NCBI RefSeq assembly: GCF_035918255.1
Contig: NZ_CP142136.1
Span: 930,001-994,000, forward strand
From: Mesomycoplasma ovipneumoniae
GTDB taxonomy: Bacteria > Bacillota_I > Bacilli_A > Mycoplasmatales > Metamycoplasmataceae
Direction of reading: 5' to 3'
DNA length: 64,000 nucleotides
The notes below the pieces were generated by a model, which saw only the letters and a program-made list of their open reading frames with translations, was not told the DNA's origin and did no database searches. Below are positions 12,808 through 23,034 of the stretch, one piece after another. The translations under genes were made by a program, and so were the position numbers. The first letter of the stretch is position 1, and every line of letters begins with the position of its first letter.

Positions 12808-14013
12808 CTATTCTTCTAACTGATTTTCTTCATCTTCTTTAAAATTAGTAAAAGAAAGATCTCTTAGCTGCTCAATTGTTAAAAAATTAGTTGCAACATA
12901 TTTAAAATCTTGATTAGAAATTTTAATTTCGTCAGATTTTATAAAAGGAGTTAGGTAATTTGTTATTTTCAGACGGTAAATTCCTTTTTTCTTTTCATAG
13001 TCAATCAATTTTTTGTGTATTTGTTGAGAAAAACCAACACTAATTTTCTCAAAATCAGAATTAATAGACATTTCAACTTTTGGATTTAAGGATCCTGAAA
13101 AATTATAAGGAATAATGAATCCTTGTTGGGAAATTTGTGAATTTCCACTAAAAACAACCCGTTCTTTTGAATCATAAAAAGTACTTGAAGTTATAAAAAT
13201 ATCCCCAATTATGTATTTTCCTTCAACAATTTCAGGTTTTGTGTTTTTATTATAGATATCTGGGCGAAATTGGAAGGATAAATTTAAAAAATTTTTTGCT
13301 GCTGTGGCTGATTTTATTGGCAGATTTGTCAGTTTTAAATCAGAAATATTGATTTGGCGATCGATATTTCCGGCATGAAAAGTCTCAGGATCAACCCCAA
13401 CTTTGAAAATATTTATATTGTGTTTTTCTTGAATAAATTTAACAGGGAAAAAATAAACTGTTTGTTCGTCGATTTTTTCATAAGTTTTAGAAAATTCACG
13501 TGAGGCGTCAGCTCCTAAATTTGCCATTTTTATTGATTTTAAGAGCTTAAAACCAATTCCTTGATTTTGGATAGAATATTCTTTGCGTACATCTGAAAAA
13601 TTGCGGATTTTTACCACATTATCAAGCATCATTTTTTGCTCGTTATCTTTTGTCAAATACACTAAAATATTATCTATTTTTTGAAATTTGTCAGTATTAT
13701 CTTTGCTTTTTTGGCCATCAAGACCACCAAAAGTAAAAATTGCTTGATTAAATCGCTCGGGTAATAATTCTAAAACTTTTGGACCTGCAGGAATTGAATT
13801 ATTTACTTGAACATAAGCATTCACTTTTCCCGGTATTTTTGAAAAAACAGTGACAATTACTGTATATCTGTTTGAAACAATATCGCGTTCGATTTTTACA
13901 AATTGTCTAATTCCATTAGGTGATGAATTTGATGCATAGTTAAAAGAAATTTGGCCATAGCTTCTTGCAATTTGAATTTCAGGGCTTTGGCTTGGAATAA
14001 GATCTAAATTCAT
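12808..14013 (-). CDS. Uncharacterised 401-aa protein
   Basis: No TGA codons, no signal peptide and no membrane segment. Sequence alternates short beta-type stretches (YTVIVTVFSKIPGKVNAYVQV) with polar loops, suggesting a beta-rich soluble protein. No motif I recognise. Middle gene of a tight three-gene cluster after obg (gaps of 3 and 0 bp), so it likely works with its neighbours. Confidence 0.65.
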   Translation of the reverse strand: MNLDLIPSQSPEIQIARSYGQISFNYASNSSPNGIRQFVKIERDIVSNRYTVIVTVFSKIPGKVNAYVQVNNSIPAGPKVLELLPERFNQAIFTFGGLDGQKSKDNTDKFQKIDNILVYLTKDNEQKMMLDNVVKIRNFSDVRKEYSIQNQGIGFKLLKSIKMANLGADASREFSKTYEKIDEQTVYFFPVKFIQEKHNINIFKVGVDPETFHAGNIDRQINISDLKLTNLPIKSATAAKNFLNLSFQFRPDIYNKNTKPEIVEGKYIIGDIFITSSTFYDSKERVVFSGNSQISQQGFIIPYNFSGSLNPKVEMSINSDFEKISVGFSQQIHKKLIDYEKKKGIYRLKITNYLTPFIKSDEIKISNQDFKYVATNFLTIEQLRDLSFTNFKEDEENQLEE

Positions 14014-14016
14014 AAA

Positions 14017-14379
14017 CTAAAGATTCAAAATTATAATAAATTGGTCGATTGCTTTGTGCATATTTTTATAATATGTAGATTTTGACCAGTATTTTTTAAT
14101 TCAATTACGGTCATTATCGATAAATTCTTTGATTAAAAGTTTAGTGTATCTAGGCTCTAAGAGTGAAAGTGCTCTTTCGATTGCTGAAATTGGTAAATCA
14201 TCATTTTTATTTGCAATTCCTAAAGTTTCATAAACTTTTTCTTTTTGTGAGTGGAGTTTATTAGTTTTATGATATAGGAATAAAAAAGAAACTAGTGATT
14301 TTTTTTGAACAAATGTCCATTCTGATGGATCTTTTAATTTTTTACGCAATGATCTTGCAGGTTTACGGAAATTATCCAT
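14017..14379 (-). CDS. Uncharacterised 120-aa basic protein
   Basis: Helical, lysine/arginine-rich start (NFRKPARSLRKKLKDPSEW). A TGA at 14101-14103 read as Trp extends it by 28 residues, IKKYWSKSTYYKNMHKAID..., to a TAG at 14017. ATG at 14377-14379 with AATAGGAGT, a strong ribosome site. First gene of the three-gene cluster; the next ATG is 3 bp after its stop. Function unknown. Confidence 0.7.
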
Positions 14380-14443
14380 TTTTGTAACTCCTATTAAGAA
14401 AAATATTTAAACTCAAAAGAAATTAATAAATGGTCAAAATATT

Positions 14444-15709
14444 TTAACTTCATTGAAATTCAAAATTATAAATTTTAACAGTGTCACCTGATTTTATTCC
14501 TAGTTTTAAAAGTTCATTTCACAAGCCTATATTTTTAATTTTCGAGTTAAATCTAAAAATATTTTCCTGAGAATTTAATGGTATTTTATTAACTATTTTT
14601 TTAATTAACTCACCAGTAACTTCGTAAAATCCTGGAAATTTATTAGTAATTAAAAATGGTGCCTCAAGATTATATTCAACAAAATCTTCCTTTTTTTCTG
14701 TTTCCTCGATATTTTCAGTTTGATTTGCTTGCAAAATAAGTTCAAACATTTTTCTCTTTATATTCTGAATTTCAGCGCTATTATTTGAAATCAAACTAGC
14801 TTCAATTACGGGAATTTCGGGAAATTCTTGTTGAAAAAGGTGAAAATTTTTTTTAAAACTGGGTAAATCAGATTTATTTGCTATTATTATTTGGCTTAGT
14901 TTTAGCAATTTTTGGCTAAAATTACCTAGTTCGGCATTAATACTTTTAAAATCATCAATCGGGTTTTTTTCTTGGCTGCCAAAGTCAATCACATGAGCAA
15001 TTGCACGGCAACGTTCGATATGCTTTAAAAAAACAATTCCCATTCCTTTTCCCAAACTTGCTCCTGAAATTAAACCAGGTAAATCTGCGACAACAAATGA
15101 ATCATTGTAAGATTTTACCATGCCCAATTGCGGAACAATAGTTGTAAATTCATAATTAGCAATTTTGGGTTTAGAGTTAGAAATTAATGATAAAAGTGTG
15201 GATTTTCCGGCATTTGGTTTACCAACCAGGCCGATATCAGCCATGACTTTGAGTTCAAGTTGAAGAACTAATTTTTGACCTTCTTCACCGTTTTCAGATA
15301 TTCGAGGTGCTTTATTTCTTGAATTCTTAAAACGGGCATTGCCCTGACCGCCTTTGCCGCCACGGGCAATTAAATATTTTTTTTGAGTAACTACATCACA
15401 AATCAAAGTGTTTTTTGAAAACACTTGTGTTCCAAGGGGGACTTTTATAAAAATATCCTTACCATTAGCTCCGGTCCTATTTTTTGATCTACCATTTTCA
15501 CCGTTATTTCCAAAAATTTTTTTAGTTTGATAAAACGGAAATAACGAATTTAGACCAGAATCTCCAATAAAATAAATAGAACCTCCATTACCACCGTCTC
15601 CGCCATCTGGCCCACCTTTATCAACATGAGCCTCTCTGCGAAACGATATTACCCCATCTCCGCCCCTACCTGCCTGAATTTCTATTGAAACTTGATCAAT
15701 AAATCTCAT
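14444..15709 (-). CDS. obg: Obg GTPase (ObgE/CgtA)
   Basis: Ribosome-associated GTPase needed for large-subunit maturation. 421 aa. Glycine-rich Obg fold at the N-terminus (AGRGGDGVISFRREAHVDKGG), P-loop GKPNAGKSTLL, switch II DLPGLISGAS, NKSD, then the C-terminal OCT domain ending LGIKSGDTVKIYNFEFQW, reached only by reading TGA at 14519-14521 as Trp. ATG follows the kinase stop by 1 bp, with AGGAAT as ribosome site. Confidence 0.96.
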
Positions 15710-15710
15710 T

Positions 15711-16433
15711 TTATTCCTTTCATAATTTATATTGTTCGTATAAATTATCTAATTTTTCCATGTAAGGGGTATCGTCAAAGTATTTAGTTTCTTGAGCATT
15801 GACTCATAAAATTATAAGGTAAAGAACGAAAATTCTATGCAATAATATTAGTTTATAATTTAGTTTTCCATAGAAATTAAGAAAAGTTTTTTCCTGATCA
15901 TTATCTAACCTTGCAGATTCTATAAAATATGCAAGATCAAAATGTATGTCGCCTTTTGATGCATATTCTCAATCTAAAAAATAAATTTTTTTGTTTCTTT
16001 CAACCATATTCATTAATCACAAGTCATTATGAAGTGGTTTAGTTTTATCCATATTTACCAAAATTTCATTGATAAATGGGTTATATTTTTCAATTGTAGG
16101 GTTTTTTATCCCTTTTTCAGATAGAGTTTTTAAATATTGTTCTACTCGAAATGCATGATTAGACGGTGGGAAAACTAAATTTGAATTATGAATTTGTCTT
16201 AATTGAAAAGCAATTTTTTCAAGCGATTCAGTGGTAATTTCAACATCAGATCCTTCAATTCATTCTCAAATAATTTGTTCTTTTGAATTAGATATTAATT
16301 TCGGAACAAAATCAAAATTTGATAAAATTGAATAATCGATTTGATGATTCATTCCGTTATAAACTTTTTCTTGAATAAATTGTGAATCCTTGCGAAAAGA
16401 TTTATTAGTAAAACCAATTGAAATTTTTTTCAT
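15711..16433 (-). CDS. Choline/ethanolamine kinase-like protein (LicA/aminoglycoside phosphotransferase fold)
   Basis: 240 aa, seen only with TGA as Trp (six or more). The kinase catalytic loop is HNDLWLMNMV and the metal-binding segment is FLDWEYASKGDIHFDLAYF, matching LicA/choline kinase (HxDLxxxN ... DWE). Likely phosphorylates a small alcohol such as choline, perhaps for glycolipid or phosphocholine head groups; substrate is not readable from sequence. Divergent from recA; its stop is 1 bp from the obg start. Confidence 0.82.
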
Positions 16434-16523
16434 ACTATAAATTTTATTAGATTTTTAGGATTTTAAGCTAATAATTCTTGCTAGGACAAAAATAAATGTA
16501 TCTTTTTTCCGCCCTAGCGTTAT

Positions 16524-16579
16524 ATTTTAAGAAAAACTGCTAATTTTTTCTTAAAATAGGAAAAATGGTTGATTTTTCC
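16524..16579. repeat. Two adjacent inverted repeats in the licA-like/recA divergent region
   Basis: A perfect 13-bp stem (16524-16536 with 16545-16557, loop 8) is followed at once by an 8-bp stem (16559-16566 with 16572-16579, loop 5). They sit in the 234-bp divergent spacer upstream of recA and could be operators or RNA hairpins. No SOS-type box is recognised. Confidence 0.5.
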
Positions 16580-16667
16580 CACTTTTCATGTTTTTTTACA
16601 AAAAAAATTAATTTAAAATAAGAAAAAACAAAAAAATTATTTAACCTAATATTTAAAAAGGACAAAA

Positions 16668-17681
16668 ATGACTGAAATAAACGATAAATCACTATTAAAA
16701 CAAGCTTTAAGTGACATTAAGAAAAAATTTGGAAACGAATCTATCATGGTTTTAGGCGAAAAACCTCCGATTGACACTGAAGTTTTTTCCTCTGGAAGTA
16801 TGGCCATTGATATGGCTCTGGGAATTGGTGGATTCCCAAAAGGTAGAATTATTGAAATTTATGGTCCTGAATCATCAGGAAAAACAACTATTACCTTGCA
16901 CGCGATTGCCGAAGTTCAAAAGCGCGGTGGAATTGCGGCATTTATTGACGCTGAACACTCGATTGATTCTCAATATGCAAAAAATTTAGGAATTGATATT
17001 GATAATTTAATTCTTTCTCAGCCAGATTCGGGTGAACAAGCCCTTGATATTGTCGACACATTAGCAAAAACAAAAGCTATTGACTTGATTGTTGTAGATT
17101 CGGTTGCCGCTTTAGTACCAATGGCCGAACTCCAAGGCGAAATGAAAGATCAAGTAATTGGGGCACAAGCACGACTTATGTCAAAAGCACTTCGAAAAAT
17201 AACTGCATCATTAAATAAAAACGGTACAACGGTTATTTTTATCAATCAAATTCGTGAAAAAGTAGGAGTAATTTTTGGAAACCCAGAAACAACACCAGGT
17301 GGAAGAGGACTAAAATTTTATGCTTCAATTCGACTTGATGTTAGAAAAGTCCAACAAATTTCAACAGGAAATGATATAACAGGGCATAGCGTAAAAATAA
17401 AAGTTGTTAAAAATAAGCTTGCAATCCCATTTAAAACAGCATTAGTTGAAATTGTTTTTGCAAAAGGTATTTCAAAATCTGCCGAACTTATTCATTTAGG
17501 TGAGGAATTAGGTATTCTTACCAGAAAAGGATCATGATTTGCATATAAAGGCGAAAATATTGCACAAGGAAAAATGAATTTGAAGCTATTACTTGAAAAC
17601 AATGAGAAATTATTTAATGAAATAAAGGAGGAAATTACTGAAAAACTAAACGAAAATCAAAAGGAAAATACAGAAATATAG
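16668..17681 (+). CDS. recA: Recombinase RecA
   Basis: Strand-exchange protein. 337 aa. Walker [10 protein letters not shown] near residue 66, then [22 protein letters not shown] (Walker B) and the L2-loop stretch [20 protein letters not shown] at 17538-17540 is the Trp of [18 protein letters not shown] 16668 has AAAAAGGAC upstream. Followed after 15 bp by cls, probably co-transcribed. Confidence 0.97.
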
Positions 17682-17696
17682 TAAAATTATACCATA

Positions 17697-19229
17697 ATGT
17701 TCAAAAGAGCAAAGTGGATTTTTTACTATTTTTTTTTATTAATTTTCCTTGCGGGTTTTAGCGGAACTATTTACATAATTTATGTTTATCTGTCTAGAAA
17801 TATTGATTGAATCGCGATTTTAGCATTTGTTTCAGTTTATAGTTCTACTTCCCTCTTTAATTTATTTATTTTGCTACAAAGAAGAAGACATGAAGCAAAA
17901 ATTTCATGGCTTATTGCTTGTTCTATTTTGCCAATAATTGGTCCAATTGCTTATATTTTTTTAGGGCGTAAATACTCAAATCACCAAGATATTAAGCATT
18001 ATTTTTCACAATATCAGTATTTTATTAGCCCAAATAAAACTGATGAAAAGTTATTAGAAAAAATCCCTAAAACTGACCGAGATTTATTGGTTTATTCAAG
18101 TGAATATTTTTTATCACCTGTTCAAAAATTTACCGGCGATTTACTTGTTGATGGTCATAGTTTTTTTGAAAAACTTTTTAACGACATTCAAAAGGCGAAA
18201 AAATTCATTTTTATTGATATTTATATAGTAAAAAACGACTTTATTTGAAAAAAATTAAAAAAAATGCTAATTAATAAACGCAAACAAGGTGTAAAAATTA
18301 AGATTTTGGTTGATTCTTTTGGGGCTTATTACATAAAAACACGGCAATGACTTGAATTAAGAAGTCAAAAAATTGAAATTCTTTTGTTTAATGCGCTCAA
18401 ATTACCTTTTATTTCAGGTCAAAGTTTTTATAGAAACCACCGAAAAGTATTTCTAATTGATGGAAAAATTGTATATACTGGTGGAAATAATATTTCTGAA
18501 GAATACTCAGGTTTTGACAAAAATTATGGCTATTGAATGGATTTAAATCTTCGACTTGAAGGTGAAATTGTAGAAACTTATTGCCGAAACTTCCTATTTC
18601 ATTGGTCAAAATGAGGTAAAAAAAATATTTCTAAATCTGAAATTAATAATTTTTGTAAATTTGAAGAAAACAGCATCCAATCTACCAAAATTAAAAATTT
18701 AGGGGTTGTTATTCAAAATGGGCCAAATTTACCTGACTCATTAATTGAGGGTTTTATTTTAAAAAGTATTTATTCGGCCAAAAAAAATATTAAAATTTTT
18801 ACACCATATTTTGTACCAACACAAAAAATTATCGACGCGCTCAAGGATGTTTTACTTGCAAAAATAGAAGTAGAAATTTTCATACCTGGCAGAAACGACA
18901 TTATAATGATTAAAAGTTTTAATCATTATTTTGCATACAAATTGTTAAAAAAAGGCGCTAAAATTTATTTTTTTAAGGAAATCTTTTTTCACGGGAAATC
19001 AATAATTATTGACGATAATATTGGAATGATTGGGACAGCAAATTTAGATGCTAGATCCTTATTTTTCCAGTATGAAACCAATTTATTTTTTAAAGGTAAA
19101 ATTTTAAACAAGTTCTTAAATCACATTGACTTACTTAAAAAACAAAATATTATTGATGAAATAAAAGCATTTAATAAAATTTCTAATATTTTTAAGTTTT
19201 TAATTTTCTTTTTGAAAACTTTGGTTTAG
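17697..19229 (+). CDS. cls: Cardiolipin synthase (phospholipase D superfamily)
   Basis: Joins two phosphatidylglycerols into cardiolipin at the membrane. 510 aa. Two N-terminal membrane helices with a third in LIACSILPIIGPIAYIFLGR, then two HKD motifs: NHRKVFLIDG and HGKSIIIDDNIGMIGTANLD. Seven or so TGA Trp codons split it into fragments in the standard code. ATG 17697 lies 15 bp past recA. Confidence 0.95.
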
Positions 19230-19253
19230 AAATTAGCTTTTTTATAGTATAAT
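19225..19253 (+). promoter_or_regulatory. Promoter for secG-rnr
   Basis: TTTAGA (19225-19230), 17-bp spacer, TATAAT (19248-19253), placed right at the cls stop and 24 bp before the secG ATG. Confidence 0.5.
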
Positions 19254-19277
19254 TGAACTTACTTTTGGTTATTAGTC

Positions 19278-19511
19278 ATGTTAAAAACGGTTTTAATTAT
19301 TTTTATTGCGATTTTTGGTTTCCTGATTGTTTTAGTTTCGCTAATTATGTCGCCACATTCAAACTCATTCTCAGGAGCACTAATCGGATCGAGTGATTTG
19401 GATTTATTCCAAGTTTCAAAAGAGCGTGGTATCAAAAAGTTCACAAAATGATCAATGTTTATATTGGGCTTTATTTTTTTAGCTCTGTCGTTAGTAATTA
19501 GGTTGTTATAA
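19278..19511 (+). CDS. secG: Preprotein translocase subunit SecG
   Basis: Small accessory subunit of SecYEG. 77 aa with two membrane helices (about 3-24 and 58-76) joined by a polar loop containing SGALIGSSDLDLFQVSKERG, the place where SecG has its conserved SGxGLGG...LF..RG stretch. TGA Trp at FTKWSM. In many Gram-positive bacteria, as here, it directly precedes rnr. Confidence 0.9.
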
Positions 19512-19516
19512 AATTC

Positions 19517-21607
19517 ATGGAAATTATATCTCAAGAAAAGCTCAAAAATTTTCTTCAAAATGAAAAGACTTTTATTGAAATTGTTAGAAAATTTAACGTG
19601 CCTTTTGACTTAAATCAACATTTGACACACCAAATAAGTAATTTAATTGAAAATTTTCAGATTTTCAAAACTCTAGAAGGCAAATATTATTGGCCTAAAT
19701 TTATAGAAACAAGGGTTGGTATTTTTCGCGCTACACAATCCTCATTTGGTTTTGTTGAAAATAAACAAAATCCGACCCAAAAAAATAATGTTTTTATACC
19801 TGGAAGATTTACTGCAAATGCTCTTGAAGGCGATGAGGTCAAAATTAATATTTATGTTGATAGATTCAAAAGCGATCAATTTTTCGGTGTTGTTACTAAA
19901 ATTATTCAGCGAAACACTAAATTTTTAATTGGAAAAGTTGTTAAAAATGATAAATTTTGAGATTTTGAGCCAATTAATTTTAAGGGTAATTTTTTCTTTC
20001 GTTGAAATTCAACTGAAGATTTAGAAATCAACAATTTTTACAAAGTAAAAATTGTTGATTATCAAAAAAATGTGCTAAAATTGGCTGTTATTCAAAAAAT
20101 CGGACACAAATCAGAGCCTTTTTTACATGTAAAAATTCCTATAATTGAATCAGAAATCACCGATACATTTAGCCCAGAAGTTCTGGCTGAATCTTCAAAA
20201 ATCGAACAAGAAGTAAAAAATATCGACAAAAATAGGGTAGATTTGCGAAATCAACTTGTGATAACAATTGATGGTGATGATACAAAAGATTTCGATGATG
20301 CCATTTCAATTGAGCAAACAAAAGAGGGAAATTTTCTCTTAAAAGTTCATATTGCAGACGTAGCCCATTATGTAAAACAGGATTCAGCAATCGATATTGA
20401 AGCCCAAAAAAGGGGAACTTCAATTTATTTGCCTCACATGGTAATTCCTATGCTGCCTGAAGAATTATCAAACGGAATTTGCTCTTTGATGCCTAATGTC
20501 GATAGATTTACTATCACAATGGAATCTCTTATAAATAAAAAAGGTGAAAATTTATACATTAAAATTTACCCTTCTGTAATTAATTCAAAATGGCGTCTAA
20601 CTTATGAAAAAGTAAATAATTTTTTTGCTGGTTCATTTTCATTTGGTGATACAGATTTAGAGAATATGTTAAAAAAGTGTTTAAATTTAAACACTATTTT
20701 GTCAAATTTCAAGAAAAAACAAGGGTATATTGACCTTGCGCTTGATGAAGTTAAAATTATTTTAGACCAAGAAGGATATACACAATCCCTAAAACTAAAA
20801 CGAAGAGGAATTTCTGAAGAATTAATTGAAAATTTTATGATTAGGGCAAATGAAAATGTTTCGGAATTTTTAACCAAGAAAAAAATTCCGATTTTATACA
20901 GAATTCATGCGAATCCTGATCCTGAAAAAATAACAATTTTCAATCAAGTTATTAAATCTTTGGGCATACAACACAGCTTAAAATTGAATCCTAATTCTAA
21001 AGAGTTTGCAAATAAAATTAATCGAATAAAGTTAGAAAATAATGATAATTTTCTTAAATATTCAATTTTAAGAACAATGCAAAAAGCAATTTATAGCACT
21101 GAAAACGAAGGTCATTTTGGTCTTGCAGCTAGTTTTTATAGTCATTTTACTAGCCCTATCCGTCGTTATCCTGATTTATTATTGCATAGAGTTATTCATA
21201 ACTTTTTGTTTCAAAAAAATGATGACATTGAAACTTATAAGGAAATTTTGGAAAAAAATTCCTATACAACAACCGAATTAGAACAAAAAGCATTTAATTT
21301 AGAGAGAAAAATTATAAATATAAAAAAAGCTGAATATGTACAAAATTTGATTGGAAAATCCTTTAAAGCACAAATAACTTCTATTATTAAATCTGGATTT
21401 TTTGTTGAAATTGACGGAATGTTTGACGCCTTAATAATTAATAAAAGTCTTCCTGATAGCGAAAATGACCCTTATGTATTAGCAGAAGATAATTTTTGTT
21501 TATACAATAAAAAACACCGATTTAAATTAGGTGAATTTATCGATGTTAAAATTGAAAGCGCCAATATTTGAGACGGAAAAATTAGTGCTGTTTTAACAAA
21601 TTATTAG
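19517..21607 (+). CDS. rnr: Ribonuclease R (RNB-family 3'-5' exoribonuclease)
   Basis: Degrades structured RNA; in mycoplasmas it is often the only processive 3' exonuclease. 696 aa: cold-shock-like domains, then the catalytic RNB core TIDGDDTKDFDDAISIEQ with its aspartate cluster, DRFTITMES, YSHFTSPIRRYPDLLLHR, and a C-terminal S1 domain (KAQITSIIKSGFFVEI). TGA Trp at 19958 and near the end. The last codons and the terminator are duplicated 780 bp downstream by an element insertion. Confidence 0.96.
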
Positions 21608-21653
21608 TCTTATTTGTAAAAAATGTTGTAATTTACAGCGCTTTTTTAATTTT
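21589..21653 (+). repeat. Left long direct repeat of element copy 1 (rnr 3' end and terminator)
   Basis: About 65 bp covering the last codons and TAG of rnr plus a hairpin with a T-run (about 21623-21646). Near-identical to 22373-22438 on the other side of the element. Confidence 0.85.
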
Positions 21654-22372
21654 CCGAGTTTGGAAGTTTGATGAGATAATTTTAAAAAAGTATCCTGGTT
21701 TAGTTTTGGGAACTTTTTTAACTTTTTTGCAAACTCAGGAAAAAATAACTATCAAAGCAAAAACACTAAATTTTAAATCCAACACTCACGAATGAAAAAT
21801 CAACTTATTAATCAAATAAAGCAAACTAAAAAAGCTAAAATTTTAACTAAAAAGCAAAATTATAAAATATTTAAACTACTTTTTAGTTAAAACACTGGTA
21901 AAAATCAATTTATGATAAAACAACAAAAATCATAAAAAAATACAACTACTATTTAAACTCAATGCAAATAGAAAACTCGTTTTTATTTACATCGAGCCTA
22001 AAAAAATATATGAAGTTTTGAAAGAACAATAATCAAAAGCCATAAATTTGTAGATTTCTAAACGGTCAAATTTAAGGCATTCCATCATATCTAAAAATAT
22101 AATGGATAATTCGCATTTCCTGATTTTTTTTATGGAAAAAACATAACTAATTCCCCCTTAATTCAATATCAAAATTTATTAATTTATTCTTAGTGAGATT
22201 TATTATAACATAATTTTATTTTAGACCAAACATTTTTTTCTTTTTTTGCAAAAGGTTATTTTCAAAACTATAAAAATTAAGATTTTAACGTAAAAAACCC
22301 GGATTTACGGGTATTTTTTCATATTTATATTCGCTAAAAAGTTAATTTTGCCGTCAAACTGACAAACTCAGG
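21654..22372 (-). mobile_element. MITE-like element, copy 1 (about 719 bp)
   Basis: Bounded by imperfect inverted ends: left CCGAGTTTGGAAGTTTGATG (21654-21673), right CCGTCAAACTGACAAACTCA plus GG (22351-22372). Flanked by about 65-bp direct repeats. No transposase gene. Inside, read on the minus strand: TTGGTC-16-TATAAT preceded by TGT (22229-22202), a strong Shine-Dalgarno at 22151-22159, ATG at 22144 with a four-codon ORF, a 33-codon ORF (21987-22088), a conserved hairpin (21958-21996) and an A/T-flanked terminator-like hairpin (about 21684-21719). Related copies at 31344, 39584 and 54759. Confidence 0.8.
21684..22195 (-). ncRNA. Putative element-encoded transcript (copy 1)
   Basis: Inferred from the promoter at the right end and the hairpin with T-run at the left end. 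The stem 21958-21970/21984-21996 carries substitutions that give G-U pairs in the minus-strand RNA but A-C mismatches in the other strand, which supports transcription in this direction. Transcript not demonstrated. Confidence 0.4.
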
Positions 22373-22438
22373 TGTTTTAACAAATTATTAGTCTTATTTA
22401 TTAAAAAATGCTGTAATTTACAGCGCTTTTTTTAATTT
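22373..22438 (+). repeat. Right long direct repeat of element copy 1
   Basis: Copy of the rnr tail (VLTNY-stop) and terminator. The stem GCTGTA/TACAGC followed by seven T is intact here; the left copy has one C-to-T change that keeps pairing by G-U. It overlaps the last codons of lspA, which comes in from the other strand. Confidence 0.85.
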
Positions 22439-23034
22439 TTATTTTTTTTCTTAAAGATTTTATTTTTTAGTCTTTTTAAAATTCAAGGCCCGGCTTGATC
22501 ATAAAGAGAGATAATAAAAATTCCAATGGGGCCAACAAAAATAAAAATATCTGCAAAATTAAATGTCCCACTTGAGCTTACAAATGGCAGAAAAAGCAAG
22601 TCTTTTACGTGATTATCGTCCAAAATTCGGTCAATTTCGTTACCTCAATTCCCACCTAATAATATGGCCATAAAAATTGTCAAGGAGTATTTTCTTGAAA
22701 AAGGAATCAAAATCAAAAGTATTAAGCTTAATAAAAAGGCAAAAATATGAATACCTGTAAAGCCAATAATGTTATTAATTCCCGAAGTTACACCTCGATG
22801 CAAAAGTGGGCGAAAACCAATAAAACCTCATGAAATACTTTTGACAAAGCCTTTATCGGTTGATTCTCGATACTCTTCTCAGGTAAAAACTAAATTTTTT
22901 GATAGTTGATCAATTAATAGAGTAATGAGAATAACCAAAAAAGCAATCAAAATGTTTATTATTAAACGTTTTTTGCCGATTTTAATATATTTTGAATTAA
23001 TATATTTAATAATGGCATTATTTTTTGTTTTCAT
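22432..23034 (-). CDS. lspA: Lipoprotein signal peptidase (signal peptidase II)
   Basis: Cleaves lipoprotein signal peptides in the membrane. 200 aa, four hydrophobic segments after a basic N-terminal extension. Catalytic aspartates are in GGNWGNEIDRILDD and TFNFADIFIFVG. Several TGA Trp codons hide it from standard-code calling. ATG 23034 overlaps the ileS stop by 17 bp. The final codons fall inside the duplicated rnr terminator. Confidence 0.92.

Noticed and set aside
21654..22372. CRISPR array or group II intron for the repeated 0.5-0.7 kb sequences
   Set aside because: No regular short repeat-spacer pattern and no intron-encoded protein or domain V; inverted ends and target duplications point to a transposable element.
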